A stretch of DNA of 64,000 bases from Nematostella vectensis (lineage: Eukaryota > Cnidaria > Anthozoa > Actiniaria > Edwardsiidae). Location of the stretch: contig NC_064040.1 of the NCBI RefSeq assembly GCF_932526225.1, positions 16,849,994-16,913,993 of the forward strand, written 5' to 3'. Under the pieces are notes generated by a model, which worked only from the letters and a program-made list of their open reading frames with translations, made no database searches and was not told where the DNA came from. Positions 12,431-27,400 of the stretch are shown here, one piece after another (position 1 is the stretch's first letter; each line of letters starts with the position of its first letter). Both the position numbers and the translations under genes were made by a program.

Positions 12431-15400
12431 CAGTCCTCAAATTTACCTTTATTTTTACTAAGAAAGGCAAACCACCTGGCCTGTCCAAGTATAAAGCTAT
12501 TTACCTCTATTTTGACTAAGAAAGGCAAACCACCTGGCCTGTCTTAGCATAAAGCTATTTGCCTTTATTTTGACTTAGAAAGGCAAACCACCTGGCCTGT
12601 CCTAGTATAAAGTTATTTGCCTTTATTTTGACTAAGAAAGGCAAACCACCTGGCCTGTCTTAGCATAAAGCTATTTGCCTTTATTTTGACTTAGAAAGGC
12701 AAACCATCTGGCCTGTCCTAGTATAAAGCTATTTGCCTTTATTTTGACTAAGAAAGGCAAACCTTTATTTTGGCTAAGGCAAACCACCTGGCCTGTCCTA
12801 GTATAAAGCTATTTCCCTTTATTTTGACTAAGAAAGGCAAACCACCTGGCCTGTTCTAGTATAAAGCTATTTACCGCCTGGCCTGTCCTAGTATAAAGCT
12901 ATTTCCCTTTATTTTGACTAAGAAAGGCAAACCACCTGGCCTGTTCTAGTATAAAGCTATTTACCGCCTGGCCTGTCTTAGTATAAAGCTATTTGCCACC
13001 TGGCCTATCTTAGTACAAAGCTATTTGCCTTTATTTGTACAAAGAAAGGCAAACCATCTGGCCTGTCCTAGTATAAAGCTATTTGCCTTTATTTTGACTA
13101 AGAAAGGCAAACCACCTGGCCTGTTCTAGTATAAAGCTATTTACCGCCTGGCCTGTCTTAGTATAAAGCTATTTTCCACCTGGCCTATCTTAGTACAAAG
13201 CTATTTGCCTTTATTTGTACAAAGAAAGGCAAACCATCTGGCCTGTCTTAGCCAGTGTTTACACTTAAGCGTACAACCTAGGTTGAGTAACTACCCAACC
13301 TAGGTTAGATTTAAGGTGTGTGTGAACACGCTCGAAATAGCCGCTTATGTGCCGGCAATTACAAAGGATCCGCAACCTAGGTTCGGTTGAGCTCAACCAT
13401 TCCAGGAGGCATGGTTGAGTGTACTCAACCGAGGTTACAGGCAAATCTGTTGACAGTTCTTGTCAGCTATCGCTTTCCGATGTCAGTCATTTCTCAAATA
13501 GTGTTTACTCAATAGTCATGAGATTACCACATGTTTTCTAGATTTGCGCATTTTGCTGGACATTCTACACAATACTTTACAACAAACTTGTTTTCAAGTC
13601 AAGGGACTGCGAATCCCTAACGTACTAGCACAAAAAAACTCAACGAAAACGACAAACATAAGAGAGAACATCAGGCAAGCTGGTCCCTAAAAGATCATCT
13701 TGAATTATAGTGAATCTCAAGCAGAAGCCACCAACGAATAACAAGAACGGCCAGAAAAATCACAATCGCAGCAGCAATTTGACCTCAGAATTCAAATTGA
13801 TAACACCTGCGCTGTTCCAGCTGAATGATCAACCGAGGTTAAGTTTTCAAGTGTAAACACATTTCTCCTAACCGGGGTTCAGTTAACCAAACTGAACCTA
13901 GGTTGACGGTCAAGTGTAAACACAGCATTAGTATAAAGCTATTTGCCTTTATTTGTACAAAGAAAGGCAAACCACCTGGCCTGTCTTAGTATAAAGCTAT
14001 TTGCCTTTATTTGTACAAAGAAAGGCAAACCACCTGGCCTGTCTTAGTATAAAGCTATTTGCCTTTATTTGTACAAAGAAAGGCAAACCACGTGGCCTGT
14101 CTAAGTATAAAGCTAATTACCTTAATTTGTACTAAGAAAGGCAAACCACGTGGCCTGTTCTAGTATAAAGCTAATTACCTTTATTTGCACTAAGAAGTCC
14201 CGCAGGTGCTCCTTGAATGCCGAGATGTCCTGATTGAGGTTAAACAACCCTTGAACGGTTATCTTGATCTGGGCACTGTACAAGATACAGGTAGCAAGGT
14301 CAACTATTGGTCATGCTATAGGACCAGTGGCAAGTGGTATACTTACTCCTGTAGGTGAGGGAATGCCTGACGCAACACGTTTGCGATGTACTCTTGGATG
14401 TAAGCCTGGAAGGCAATATATCAAATTAGTGTTTAAATTAGGGAACATGGGCATGGTCTGACTTTGCAAAACTGTGGTCACATCTAATATACCCTTAACC
14501 TACCTGTACAGGACATGAGAAGTAACCAGAAGCCAGAACAAATAAATCACAAAATATAATGGGTTAACATTGAACATGTTCTCTGGAGAAATACTAACGG
14601 AGGGCTAGGAATGACAAGACACTGGCAAGACAGAACTAACATGAGATGACTTGCAGCATCTAGGGATGTCTTAAAAGAATATTCACCTGTTCTAAAGCCT
14701 TATTCCTGTTCATTCAAAAAACCAACAGACCGGTACCCAGGGGGGTGCAGGGGGTGCGAACGCACCCCCACACACACAACAGCTGAGGGCCCACTTTCAG
14801 TTCTCAATAGACATGCATTTTGTAGACAAAACTATAAAGCATAAGCTAGATCACTCTGGTATGTAGTCAAATCCGACAATTAACGTCCCGTGGAGATACT
14901 GCAAAGGCATAAAGAAATGCCTTTTGTTTTTTTCGGGGGTGGTCAGATTTTTATCAGAAAACCCACTCTCGCACCCCCGGAAAAATTAGGTCCATTTTTC
15001 TGATTTCGCACCCCCCCAAGAAAAATCCTGGGTACGGGCCTCACCAAGACTAGACCTACCAATAACAAAACATGCTGTGCATACCTGGTTAGATGCATAC
15101 TGCGCCTCTGAGGAGTTGAACAGGGGCTGAGTGATCTTGCCACTCTCTGCCAGGCTAAACATGTGCGCCAGGATTGTAGCATGCATCGTAAGGCCTATTA
15201 TTGTGAAATAACATAAACAGACACTTTGACGATTGATGGGGTCTTGCTCAACACTAAAGAACCTCAAGTACTAAATTGACCATAAAAACACTAAAAAGGT
15301 TGACCTGAGGCTTTTTTTGGTATCAAAATTGAGGGTGAGCTCAATAGATGGAGGATCTGATTGCTGAATGAAAGCACATACCTGCAGTATGTGAGGTGTC

Positions 15401-18400
15401 TGTAACAACAGAGAGCACATGCTGTACTATAGTGATGTAGTAGGTCTGGTAGAAGCTCTGAGATGCCTCCTCAGCCTCCATATTCTTCAGCAGTGAGTAC
15501 AGGATATGCAGACCTGCCACAAGGAATCATTTCCTGATCACATACTCCTCATAGGACCACTAACAGCAGATATTGCTTTTTTGCCAGAAGGCAATAAATC
15601 ATTTTCTATTATTAAAGTAATGTGGAGAGACACATTTGCTTAGCTCTTACATACTTCTTGCAAAATTTCATTCCAACAACATTTGTATCGCAGTAAAACA
15701 TCAAATGAATAAAGACTGTTGCATGAACAACTTTGCACACAAACTTTATTGCTACAGTATACTGAATATCAGAATATACAAATGCTTTGTTTGCTCACTG
15801 ACCTGTATCTGCCACATTTCTCATGGTGTGCTTAAAGGCCCACACTATAGAGTCCAACACAAGCTTGAATTGCTCTGGAGGAATCTTCAGTAGTGCTGCA
15901 GGGGGAGTAGATCAGTAAGTCACAATATGCTAAGATTTTTTCTTCAAGGGGAGGTGGATATTAGTTGTCTGAAATAATAAGAGTTGGGCTAGATTTGTCA
16001 TTACTAGTGGTGGTTGTATATAAAAAAAGCATGTTAACTCTCCTGCCTGTAACAACACAAAAACTTGTAATCTGATAATTCTTAAGTCAAAATCAGAAGT
16101 GGTACAATAAGCACAAAACATCAAAGTTATGGCTAAGGGGCAGCATTATACAGTTGTATAAGTTGTATAAGCTCCAGGCAAAGCTGATATAAACTTCACT
16201 ACTAGTATGAGCAGGATACTACATTATACAGTAGATAGCCCACCTTGGAAACAGTGCTGCACGACTGCTTGTAACAAGAGAAAGAAATTTGTTCTGTGTT
16301 CAGGGAACTCCTCAAAGTCCTTGTTGATCATGTTTAAAGTGCACTCAAATACTGCATCAAAAATCTGGGGAACATTCTCTGTGACGTTGGCCTGCATTGA
16401 AAAGTAATGTCAAAATAAACACACAAAAAAAGGTGATTTTTAAATAGTGATGACATCATGTGATAAAACAATTTACCATATATTACTATTGTTATATGAA
16501 TCTTAAACAGTGCTTCATATACTAACCCCTAGCTTGTTGAGGAAGATATCTGAAGGGAAGGAAACACCTATACTAACCTCTAGCTTGTTGATAAAGGTAG
16601 CCATTGTGCTCAGCACCTCTGGCTCCCTTGCTCCAGGTACATTTCTTTGGTAATCACCCAACACTGCATCCAGTAATGGTGGGATAAAATTGTCACACAC
16701 CAACTTTGGGTCATTTGACTTGCTAACCCACGTAGATATAAGCCTGAGGACTTCAGTCTTAACTGTTCTCATAGCCCGTATTAGGGGTTGCTTCATGACA
16801 AGTTCACCATTCTCTGAGATCGCCATTGAAATGTTTTCACTTAAACACCGGTACACATTCAACATGTCCAAGTATATTCTTCCTAGCTGAGTGACGAATG
16901 GGTGTCCAATGGATTTACAGCCTCGTACATTAGTCTTCAAGATGTTGCCAAGTTGTTTTACCACCTCTAGATCACGCAAGTGATCAATGTTCTGTCAGCA
17001 ACAAAAAAGGATATGTCAAACCAAATAACAGGTAGTCAACTAAGGAAAGGACATTGAGGCTGTAAAAATAACTGTCTACAGTAAGGCTAATATTTATACA
17101 ATATTTGATCATCTGAAATCCCCAATAAAAATTTCCAGTACATTAATTAAATAAAGAAGGGATGCTGAACTATCCATGTAATGATTTGTCAATCTGCAAT
17201 AAAGCCAAGGATTTATGTGTAAGAGGGTCCTCACACAGACATAAGAGCAAGCACAAAGTGCAGGGAGCAACTACATGACTTTCTTGAGCTTGTGCCGGTC
17301 TGACTTATTCTCCTTGTGTTGCCCTTTCATTAGTGCTTGTTCTTGCGCCTGTGAGAGTCAACTGAACAGTTAAATTGCAGGACCCACCCTGGTAGCTTCT
17401 CTGACAATGTTGTCCCAAGCCTGGTTAGGGAGGGACATGTACTTCTCAATGAGTCGCTCCATTACAACTGCATCCTGGAGACAAACAAATCATGGATAAG
17501 AATTGAGGGTAATGGGCAGATAGCGAAATATACTAGAACAAATACTCTAAAAATGCTTTCACTTACTGTCTGTGCACTGATCATGGAACCAACAGCCTCA
17601 TAAAATGTGTGAACCTAATGATAGATTTAAAACACACAGAGTTAGCTTTACCAGCTCTATGCAGGGATAATACAAAATTGCCCACATAAGTATACTTTGA
17701 GAAGACCCAGGTTTCTTTACTACATCAACAAAACAAATTTTTGAGACTGTAATGACCGCAAATCACATGTTATGGACTTCTACATGTTAATGGCTGCACT
17801 GTATGTGTAATGACTACAATCACATACTATAGACTAGTATGTGTAATGACTACAAATCATATATTATGGACTAATATGTGTAATGAATGTAAATCACATA
17901 TTATGGTCTAGTACTTGTAACTGCAAATCAAACATTATGGACTAGTACCTGTAATGGCTGCAAATCACATATTATGGACTGGGTGCTGTTAAGGATTTCT
18001 TCAATGAAAGGCATCACCTCTCCAACTTGAACCTACAAGTCATAGAGAAAATAGATAAAAGTTATACTGCTTTACTTGGTAGTAAATGGTAGGCTCATGT
18101 GTAGATCAAAACGTTTACCTGAACAAAGTGTCTCCTGCACTTCTGAGCGATCTTGATGAATGTATCACAAGCCATGTCTTGCACCCCATCATGAGTTTCT
18201 ATAGCAGCAGACAAAAATATGGCATTTGTAAACAAGGTTTCATTTCATAGTTTTTAAAATAAGCTGTTGGCAATTAAGTAATTATGGCTAAGTAAATATA
18301 TTTTACTTGAATTGAATTCATACCATGCATAAACTCAAACAGCTTGTTTACAACGGTTTTCAGGAATTTCCAGTGAGCCCTGCAAAAGCAACAAGCTGGT

Positions 18401-21400
18401 TCAAACCTAGGTTCATTACGTGGGGCTTAATGATTGTTTGAGAAAGCTGTACCTGAGGAATCTTGGGTACTGGCCCACAATGTACATGATATTTGAAGCG
18501 ATAATGGCCTTGTTGTCCTTGCCTCTTTTGATCTCACACAGTCCCAACAGGTCCTTGATGACCGTAACAAGAAATCTCTTCTCATCCTCTTCATGCATTG
18601 CTCCACTGATTGAACCAATTGCCCAGCACAACTGAAACAGGATAATTCATTCAACCAATACAAATAGACCAAGTAATAACACAAGCAAGGTTGGGGTAAA
18701 TTAATAGGAGCATTAAAGAATCTGTTACCAGAAGTGGATCAGGGTTGAGGGACATGCACCAACCCTTTTTTTTGCTGTTTTTTTAGCATAGAGTGATAAA
18801 GTGTTTGCTTTTTAAGAAACACCCTGATTGGTGAACCAGAATGAACAAATAACAATCACAAACACTTACAGTGTTCAGGTTCTTCCATGACCACTCAATA
18901 CCATTCACTTGGTTTTGGAGTTTTTCAGTCATGATCCTTTCAGTATCCTGATAGTCCAAATGAGTCAGGTACACTGTAATCCAAGTATTAAACAAGAATA
19001 TTAGAATTGTAATAATAGGATTTATTTTTACTGACTGAGCAGATTTGAGATATAAAGATAAAATTCAGAGAATCATGAAAGTTCTTTTTTATTAACTATA
19101 CACTAGTTTGGGTTAGGTTTTTTTCCTTCTACAATCGCCAGTCAAGGTTTTGATTTTGCTGACAAAGCAGACACATAAAAGACTATTTTTACTGAAGCTA
19201 TCCAAGTCATGCTGAATTTGTACTTTCTCTAGCCATGGAATGTGTTTGTATCTAATTCCTCCCATTGCACCCACCAAGTGTTTCTCTCATGTTCTTGTAG
19301 AGGTTGATGGCATCAGTGTCCTTCATGAATTCTCTAACTACTTCTCCTTGGTCATTTTCAACCACAAGAACCTGCAAGAAAGTACAAGCACAGTCACTCA
19401 TTGGAAAAAAAACAGTAAGTCTGGCAATTTCAAGTCAATACTTTAATAAAGTTATGGTCTTCTTTCACAATACTCATAATAATTGTATTTACCTCTTCTG
19501 GTTTGGCCATTCTTGAGATCATGATAACTCTGATCTGTTTATAAGTAGATAAATAAGGATCATTGTTAATGAGAAGCTTCAGGCAAACATGATTCAGATG
19601 TATTAATTGTATTTTGTATTAATTACTGTAAATTTTCATGTTGATTGCTTTGCACTTATTTTTTTTTAGCTACAAAGTGCTCTGAAACAAGCATTTTAAT
19701 GTTTCCACATTCCCAAGGTGACATTATACTCTCTCAAGGTGACTTGTGCAACAGACTACTAATGAGATTTAACAAGATAAAACAAGACATGTTTTGATTG
19801 GTTTAAAAGCGAAACCGTGCCCAGGCCAGCAACACCTTCAGTTATCACTTAGTCTCAGAGCTGACAAGACCATGTAGGCACGATTCAAATAACAGGCTGA
19901 ATATAGAGCGAGATTTTCCTCTGTTTTCCCTATATTTCTTTTGAAATATAGCAGTAGATTTTACGCTAATACTGTTTATAATGAACCTCACATACTCAAA
20001 AAGGATAGCTTTTAATTGTGTAGTTGTATGTTTGTACTCATGTTTTATGCTGTATAACAGAATTGGAGCATAATTCAAATCTGAGGTTGATCTTGTCCAA
20101 ATTTTCACCCTTGCTTTCATATCCTTGTATTGGACTATTCAAAAAGTCTAAATATACTAAATATAACCAGAGAAATAAAAGCAATACAGAGAAAATTTCC
20201 CCCTGCTTTGAGGTCTGTTGCTCCAAGCCATATTAATTTTAAGTTTAAATTCAAAAGATGTAAAAAGGGGTTTCCCTATCCCTTTTATAGCACAGTTTCG
20301 CATTTAAATAGTTTGGGTGATTATCATGAATACCCAAACAGGAGTTTCATAGGGCCCCAGTACCAGCTATTTTCAACCCAGAGCTGGCTACTTATTTTTT
20401 AAAGTTGACTTAAGTTTTATTTGAACTAAAAAAAAAATCATAAATGACTTTTAGCCCCTACTTATCAATCTCCACCGCCTACTCTGAAAGTTAATGAAGG
20501 CCCTGCCCAAACACTATAACAAATTGTAGCTTTATCAGCACACAATAATGTTGAAATTATTAACTGTCTTCAGAAGATAAAATGACCTACCTTGGATAGT
20601 ACAGACAAGTAGAGCTGTCTCCGTGGAGGCACTTGCTGGTTCTGTGCAATCAGCAGGGGACTACTTGTAGAAGAGAAAGGGTTCTCTCGGTACAAATCAG
20701 ACGCCAGGGTGTTCCAGTACTCAAGGCAAATCTTGAAGATCTCCGTCTCCTCTACTTCAGATATGAGCACAAGGTAGTGCAGTGCCTGTGTAGGAGAACA
20801 ATAGCTCAGTACACTAAAACACGAACAGCGTTAGTAAAAAAATATTAAACCCCACAAACATTTCTGTTTAAAACTGTATTTAAATTTCTTAAACTGTGTT
20901 GATCTGTAACCTTAAACTTTCAGTGCAATTATACCATAACAATAGACATAAAAAGCAATTGTTTTGGTGACTGCTTATCTATAAAGAAAATCCTACTGGC
21001 TACATACCTCAAGGAGAGTTGTCTGTAAATCAACCTGCAAATAAACAAACAGGGGGTTACTATCATATGGGACTTTACAAACTAAAAGGAACTAGGGTTG
21101 GCTGTCTAAGTTATGATTAGAGAGAGCAAGCTTATAGTCCATGACAGTCTAACTATTATAATAATAGTTAGTAGAATTCTCAGCACTAGCTTCTGTATCA
21201 AATAGAATTGTCCTTTTTTAACTAAACATAGATAGAATAGCATAGGGCTCATAAGCTTGTCCTTCTCTGTCATGTTAATGTATGAATGCATGTCAAATTA
21301 ATGAAGCCTAACCCTGTTGACTTTGCCTTCATGGTTCTCAATTATAAAGTCTTTTTTTGTCATGGAGAAAATGCTACGGATCTATGAGAAAAGAGAAGAT

Positions 21401-24400
21401 TATAAGCACTTTCTGTAAATGCCGTTGAAAAATCAAATCATTTTGGCCATAAGATCAGGCATTTCTATCCGAATTTACTATTAGGTGTATGCACAACAAA
21501 AGTTAGGCAAAATGTTTGCATGCTGATCAAATTTTGGATAGCCATAGCTCTTTTAGAGTAATTTGTTTGCATTTCTTATCTGCTTAGATAAATAAAGTAA
21601 ATAAATAGTTTAAAAAGTCAAGGTGTTATTGTTTTTGCAATGGCATAGTAGAAGTTAGTGCACAAAATGATTTTCTACTTGTCTATCACAATCTCACCTT
21701 CTTCTCCACAAGCTGGCCATGTTCTTTTAGGAATGAACACAGGAATAAACTCAAATTCTGGATAAATTTCTGCTCATCATCTCTTCCATTAGCATATGCC
21801 TCTTTGATGTTGATCGTCAATGGCAACATCTAATCAATAACAAACATAGGTTTGAAAGACAGTAGGTAAATAGTAATGGAACAACAACATAATGATTAAC
21901 TAAATCATTAGCAACATGACCTAATTTCATAACCAAAAAAATCAACACTGAGGTTACAACATTGAAACAAAACAATATAACTTTTTAGCATTTAGAAACA
22001 TGACAATATTTTTAAAAGGCAGAGCAAAGAGCTTCCATTTCACATGAAAGCAGGACTGAAGACTAGTAAAGGTCCACTGCCTTGTTTCCATGCTCCTTGC
22101 AGGCCTAATTGCTAATACACTCACTAGCCGTAGTAAAGACTGTGCAATGTTTTCTATGTGTGGGTAACTAACCTGCTTGAGCTGCGACATGGTGAGGGAG
22201 AACAGCACAACAAACTGCTCATCATACTGGGAGGCACTTATGGCCGCTGAAAACAAATCATTCGATTAACCTCTCTAGACTATTTGCTCTGATGTCATAA
22301 AAGCCACTTTCAAAATAAAGTTGAATGTTATTAAAACACATCACAAATGTGTAATCAGCATGTTGAGAGAGATCACTTGGCATCCCCACCAACCGGTCCC
22401 ATGAATAAACCAGGGCCATCAAATACTTACCTGCCACTATCTAATAACAGTCAGATGACTGCCAAATAAGTAAGAGCCATTCTGAGATTGTTGCAAACAG
22501 TGACTTTATAAACCTTTTTAGTGTTTGATCTAGAAACAGTTCTTAAAGTATACTTAAATTAACAGATTTTTAAGTCAGCTTGGACTAGAGCCTTTTGACC
22601 AACCAACTTCATTATAATTAGAAAAGTGACCCTTTCCCATTTTTTCTGAAGATTCACTTGGTAAACTCCTATTCTAAAAGAACATAATTACCTGCCAATG
22701 CAGTAAGTAATGCACACAATACTATATCCACAAAACCATTTCAGAAACGTATGTCATATTTTCATTTGATAGCTTTGTGCTAGGTTGCCAATAAAAAATA
22801 TTCAAGAATATTGTAAAATACAACAAAACAATGAACTAATAAAACTTATTGCAGCTTTCCATTAAAATTACATGGTTACTTTTCGTACTAGAATGGAATT
22901 AAGTTGTAATTTATAGAAACAATTTGTAATAAAGAAAAGAAGTTATTCTCAAAAATGTCAATAAGAAATAACTCTAATAAAAAAATAATTACAACTCTTA
23001 ACAGACCGAGGAGGGTGAGGGGGGGGGGGGGGGGGTTAGAGCATTCGAGGCCCCTTGCAACTTTGAGCTTTTAATTCAACTAGGGCTAGAGCATTGAAAG
23101 TTGATTACTTTTCCTGAGATTTATTTGGGCAAAATCCTTTTTATACACCTTTATTGTAAATATAAAGTAAAACATTTCTGTGAAATATATTTAAATTTTT
23201 ACTTTAATTAAGAGTCAATTCGCAAACTTATGCTATATTAAAGGTACCATGCCAATCAATGACTTCACAGATATCATATATTGTTGTAATAGAAACAATG
23301 TCACTGAAGTCATATTGTGTTGCTATGACAACACAATATATCATTTTGTTCCTCTTCATCAGATAATGATTCATTATAGCTCCAATGGTTCAAAATTTAG
23401 GGATGGAAACCCAAAGAGTCCCCCCCCCCCGGATCAGAGGAAGCCCCAAAAAGCCTGGTTGTTAAACAGGGAAAGATACTGGTCTCCCATACTCCAAATG
23501 ACATAGTTATAGAGCATCAAGCCAACTATTTCAAGCCTCCTTAAGCCTTGTATGGTACTGAAGAGGCAACCACATAACCTATATGTGCATTACGATGCAG
23601 ATAAAAATATTTTTCTCCTGATAGCTGAGGTCGTAAAGCCAGACCTTTACCTTGCTGGAGTTTAACCAAGTCCCCAGATCAAACACAGAAGATTGCAAAC
23701 CCTCAACTCACCAATCTCAGTCAGGCACTTCAAGGTAACATTACGGAACAGAGGAACATTGAGGAACTGTTTGAAAGGAAATAACAATCAGTGGAACAAC
23801 AGAGATAGCATGGCATTCTTTAGCCAACTACTTACCTTGTAAATAAGGCTGCTGATCAACTTGGTCTCGAAGATGTAGCCCAGGGGAATCCAATTCAAAA
23901 ACTTGAGAAGTGTCTGTAAAAAAACAACTTTTTCATTTCTGAAACTCTTTCATTTTTATTTTTTTTATTTACATACTTTTGGGGTGGGGTTGGTTGGGGG
24001 GGGGTACATGTAAGGAAGAGAAAGACTGGAACACCATTTGTCATCTTTGCTTCTGCTGTACCCTGCCAGTTCACATGAGACAACAGAGATGTGGCACAGA
24101 TAAGAGAGTTCAGACAACAGAGATGTGACACAGATGAGAGAGTTCAGACAACAGAGATGTGACAGATAAGAGAGCTGTTAGAAACAAACAGGAGGAAAGC
24201 TCTGCTAGCAGTGATGTCTACACACAGCAAACTAGAGTCTCTAATAACAGTAAGTTATACTGTCACAAAGACTACAACTAATTTTTTCTAAGTGTCAAAC
24301 TCACCTCTAAAGTTGATTCAACCAGAGTTACATTCTGTGAGTTATCCTTCGAAAAAAAACATCACAAAAGGTTGGTAACTACATGATGGTTTTAAATTAC

Positions 24401-27400
24401 ACGTTTGTGACAAAATTACCTACCATGACAAACTGGCAAAGAGTGAAGATTTGTGAAAATTCACTGCACATGCTGTTGGATCAAGATGAGATAAGTAAAT
24501 GTTTCGATTCACAATTCATTTTATTTATACATAAGAACGCTAAATGCTTTTCTTCATCTAAACTTGAAGGTGATAATCACTTTGAACCTCATAAGCAGCA
24601 AATCTTAGCACATTTGTAAAGCTGTTATTCTTATCAATGAACATTCATATTTTCACATGGAACATCGAAATGCGAGCTTGTGTTCGTTCACAGCAATTAC
24701 CGCCATCTTGGACGAGGTGCAAAAAGACTAAGTCCAGTAAATTCCAACATGGCAGACAACAAGAAAATCGCGAAGGATGCATAAATACTTGCTGTTTTTC
24801 TGGCAAGTTTTTGGGCTTATTTTCTAACAAAACACATGACGAGAAAAGATAGAAATAATGATATTCTACATTTAGAATACCTTTTACTGCATTATTAGCG
24901 ATTTTGTGACTGTTTCTCACCTACAATGGGATCGCCGCATTTTCTTATTGATTTCCGCTTTTTATCAAAGTGAGAACAACGGGTTCTGCGTATAATGCAC
25001 ACCCCGTTTTTCGAGGTCATTTTGGGAGTAAAAAAGTGTGTATTATACGCCGGTAAAAACGGTATACATAAGCAAAAATGCACCTGTCTTTGAGATGTTT
25101 GGCTTTGGCTTGAGTCATCTGACCACTTGAGAAGTCAAACACCTCTTCGCTGTCGGAACAAGGTATCATGGTAAGAGTGTGCAGTCATAGTATTAAACAA
25201 TGGTTCCCAGACTATGCTTGATTTATCTGATTGCTAGTATGTGCTAGAAAATAACACCGCAGCAAAAAAGCACCATTTTCATCAGCTTACTCTCAGCTCT
25301 GAGATGTTTTCAAACATTGTTTATCAAATATCAGACTCCAAATAACAAATATTTTATGGCAATTGATCATGCAAGGACAAACAAGAGTGACAAGTGAGAT
25401 TTTCTGATGACCACTGATAACAAATACATAATTGACAAACAATATCAGAAATCAAACTAAATGATTACACTTACCTTAGTAATTTCAAAATGATCATGTT
25501 GTTTTGGCAAAGGGACTCATTGGCTTTGCTAGCTCCAACAATATCACTTATAAACATTGGCCACTTTGTTGGCCATTCGTGCTTCAAGACCTAAAGATAA
25601 CCAAAACCTATGTTAGATTCTTGCGTATTTGACAAAATGCACACTGATTAATGGATTAGTCAATGGGAAGGCATAATGCTGACACACCCAATTTACAACA
25701 CAGATATTCTGATATTCAATATCCCATAAGAATATATTTTGGAAACTCCTAACTAGTGAAACATGCACCATTGAACTGGATTGTTTAATTGCTTACAACA
25801 GACTGAAGCATCTTTTCTAGTAATTTTTAAAAAGATATAATTAAAATTAAGGATTCTTTTCCTGAAGGGCTGTCCGTGCCTATCTAATTTTCCTAGAGAA
25901 TCAAAATGTCTTATATTAAGTATGTGTGATGTTGTTTCCCAACACATTTAAAAATGGTAACAAAACATCAAATACAGAGATACAAGAACAATATTCAGGT
26001 TCAATTCCAGGTGCAGTCTGTATACAACTACCTTATTACACTTAATTTCCGCAACGTCAAAATTTCGCGATTTTGAGATGGCGATATTTCGCGACACCTT
26101 ATTTTCGCCATTTTCCTATTTAAATTTATTTTAAAACAAGTGGAATCAAAATGCGCTGTAAATCAAAACTGAAACAATTTGTAACAAAAAGGTGTGTGGG
26201 CTATATTTAGTTTCATAAAAATCCAACTCCAAATCCAAGTCCAACTCAACCCCTTACCGTACTATATGTACATTAGATGCCTAAATAGACAAAGCTTATT
26301 AAACGGCCAATATTCCCCCAAGGTCTTCATGTGTACTCACTTAATTTTCCCACATCCCAATTACACGACACTTTATTTTTGCAATTTTTTTTTAAATTGT
26401 GAAATACGCGAAATTAAAGTGACGTGAAAATAAAGTGTGATAAGGTATAAAAAACATTGACGATAACGAAAAAGTAGAATAGGCAAGCATATGACATTTC
26501 TATAGAGCTGGGGCAGGTGAGGGAAGGCCTCAAAAGTAAAAATGGGAAAAGTGAATACAAACATTCAGACAGAGAAAACTGCAAATGGAAACAAAGGACC
26601 TGGAATATACAGACTAACTAACAATTCTCAACTGCACATTTATGAAAAAAGAGAAACAGCTTGAGGAATATTTTATAAAACTAATTTAGGAGCCACCCAA
26701 ACATTTTAAGATGTCCATTTTATGGTTAGATAAAATCAAATGAAAAACATTGCAATTTGACAATTAGTTTGGATAGAAAGGAATACAATAAGAACGTAAC
26801 TAGATATTCATGAAAATTGGGCAAATGATAAGAAATTTTAATAATATTGTTTTATTTTGCAAAGCTCTAAGAAATAAAACATGTTTCCTTTCCGATGAAG
26901 TTGTCTACACACATAATACATAAAAGAAAATAAAGAAAAGCGTTTTTATGTCAGTAATCACATATAATAGTAGTGTTATGGGATCGATGTGGCAAGCAAT
27001 GATAAACCAGGAAATAAACTGAACAATAGATTGCATGTCAAATGCATGCATACAGCTTTGATACCTCTACTAAGATCATATTCAGCTTGGAAAGATAGGT
27101 TTTCTCTTTCTGAAAATGAGATCAAAGCAGTGTGAGTTGATTAGAGGCAAAATAGGAATATGATACTTTGTTCAAGCTATGCAAAAAGCGCAAAATTGTG
27201 AAACTCACTTCCATTTCTGTAGCTTCTGATGAAATCTTTATAATTAAACCGACTATATATTTCTTGATTCCTAAAGAAAGATACTATATATGTTAGCTTT
27301 GTAATGGCGAGAGTACAGCCAAAATTTCACAAGTTCAGGAATATTTAAGGTTCTATAAAAATGGAGTATTTTTCAAACCTTCTCGTTGCTCGCCTGGAAG

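Noticed and set aside
13270..13340. Palindromic AACCTAGGTT copies as a separate regulatory cluster
   Set aside because: They are the subterminal repeats of the MITE at 13,252-13,927.
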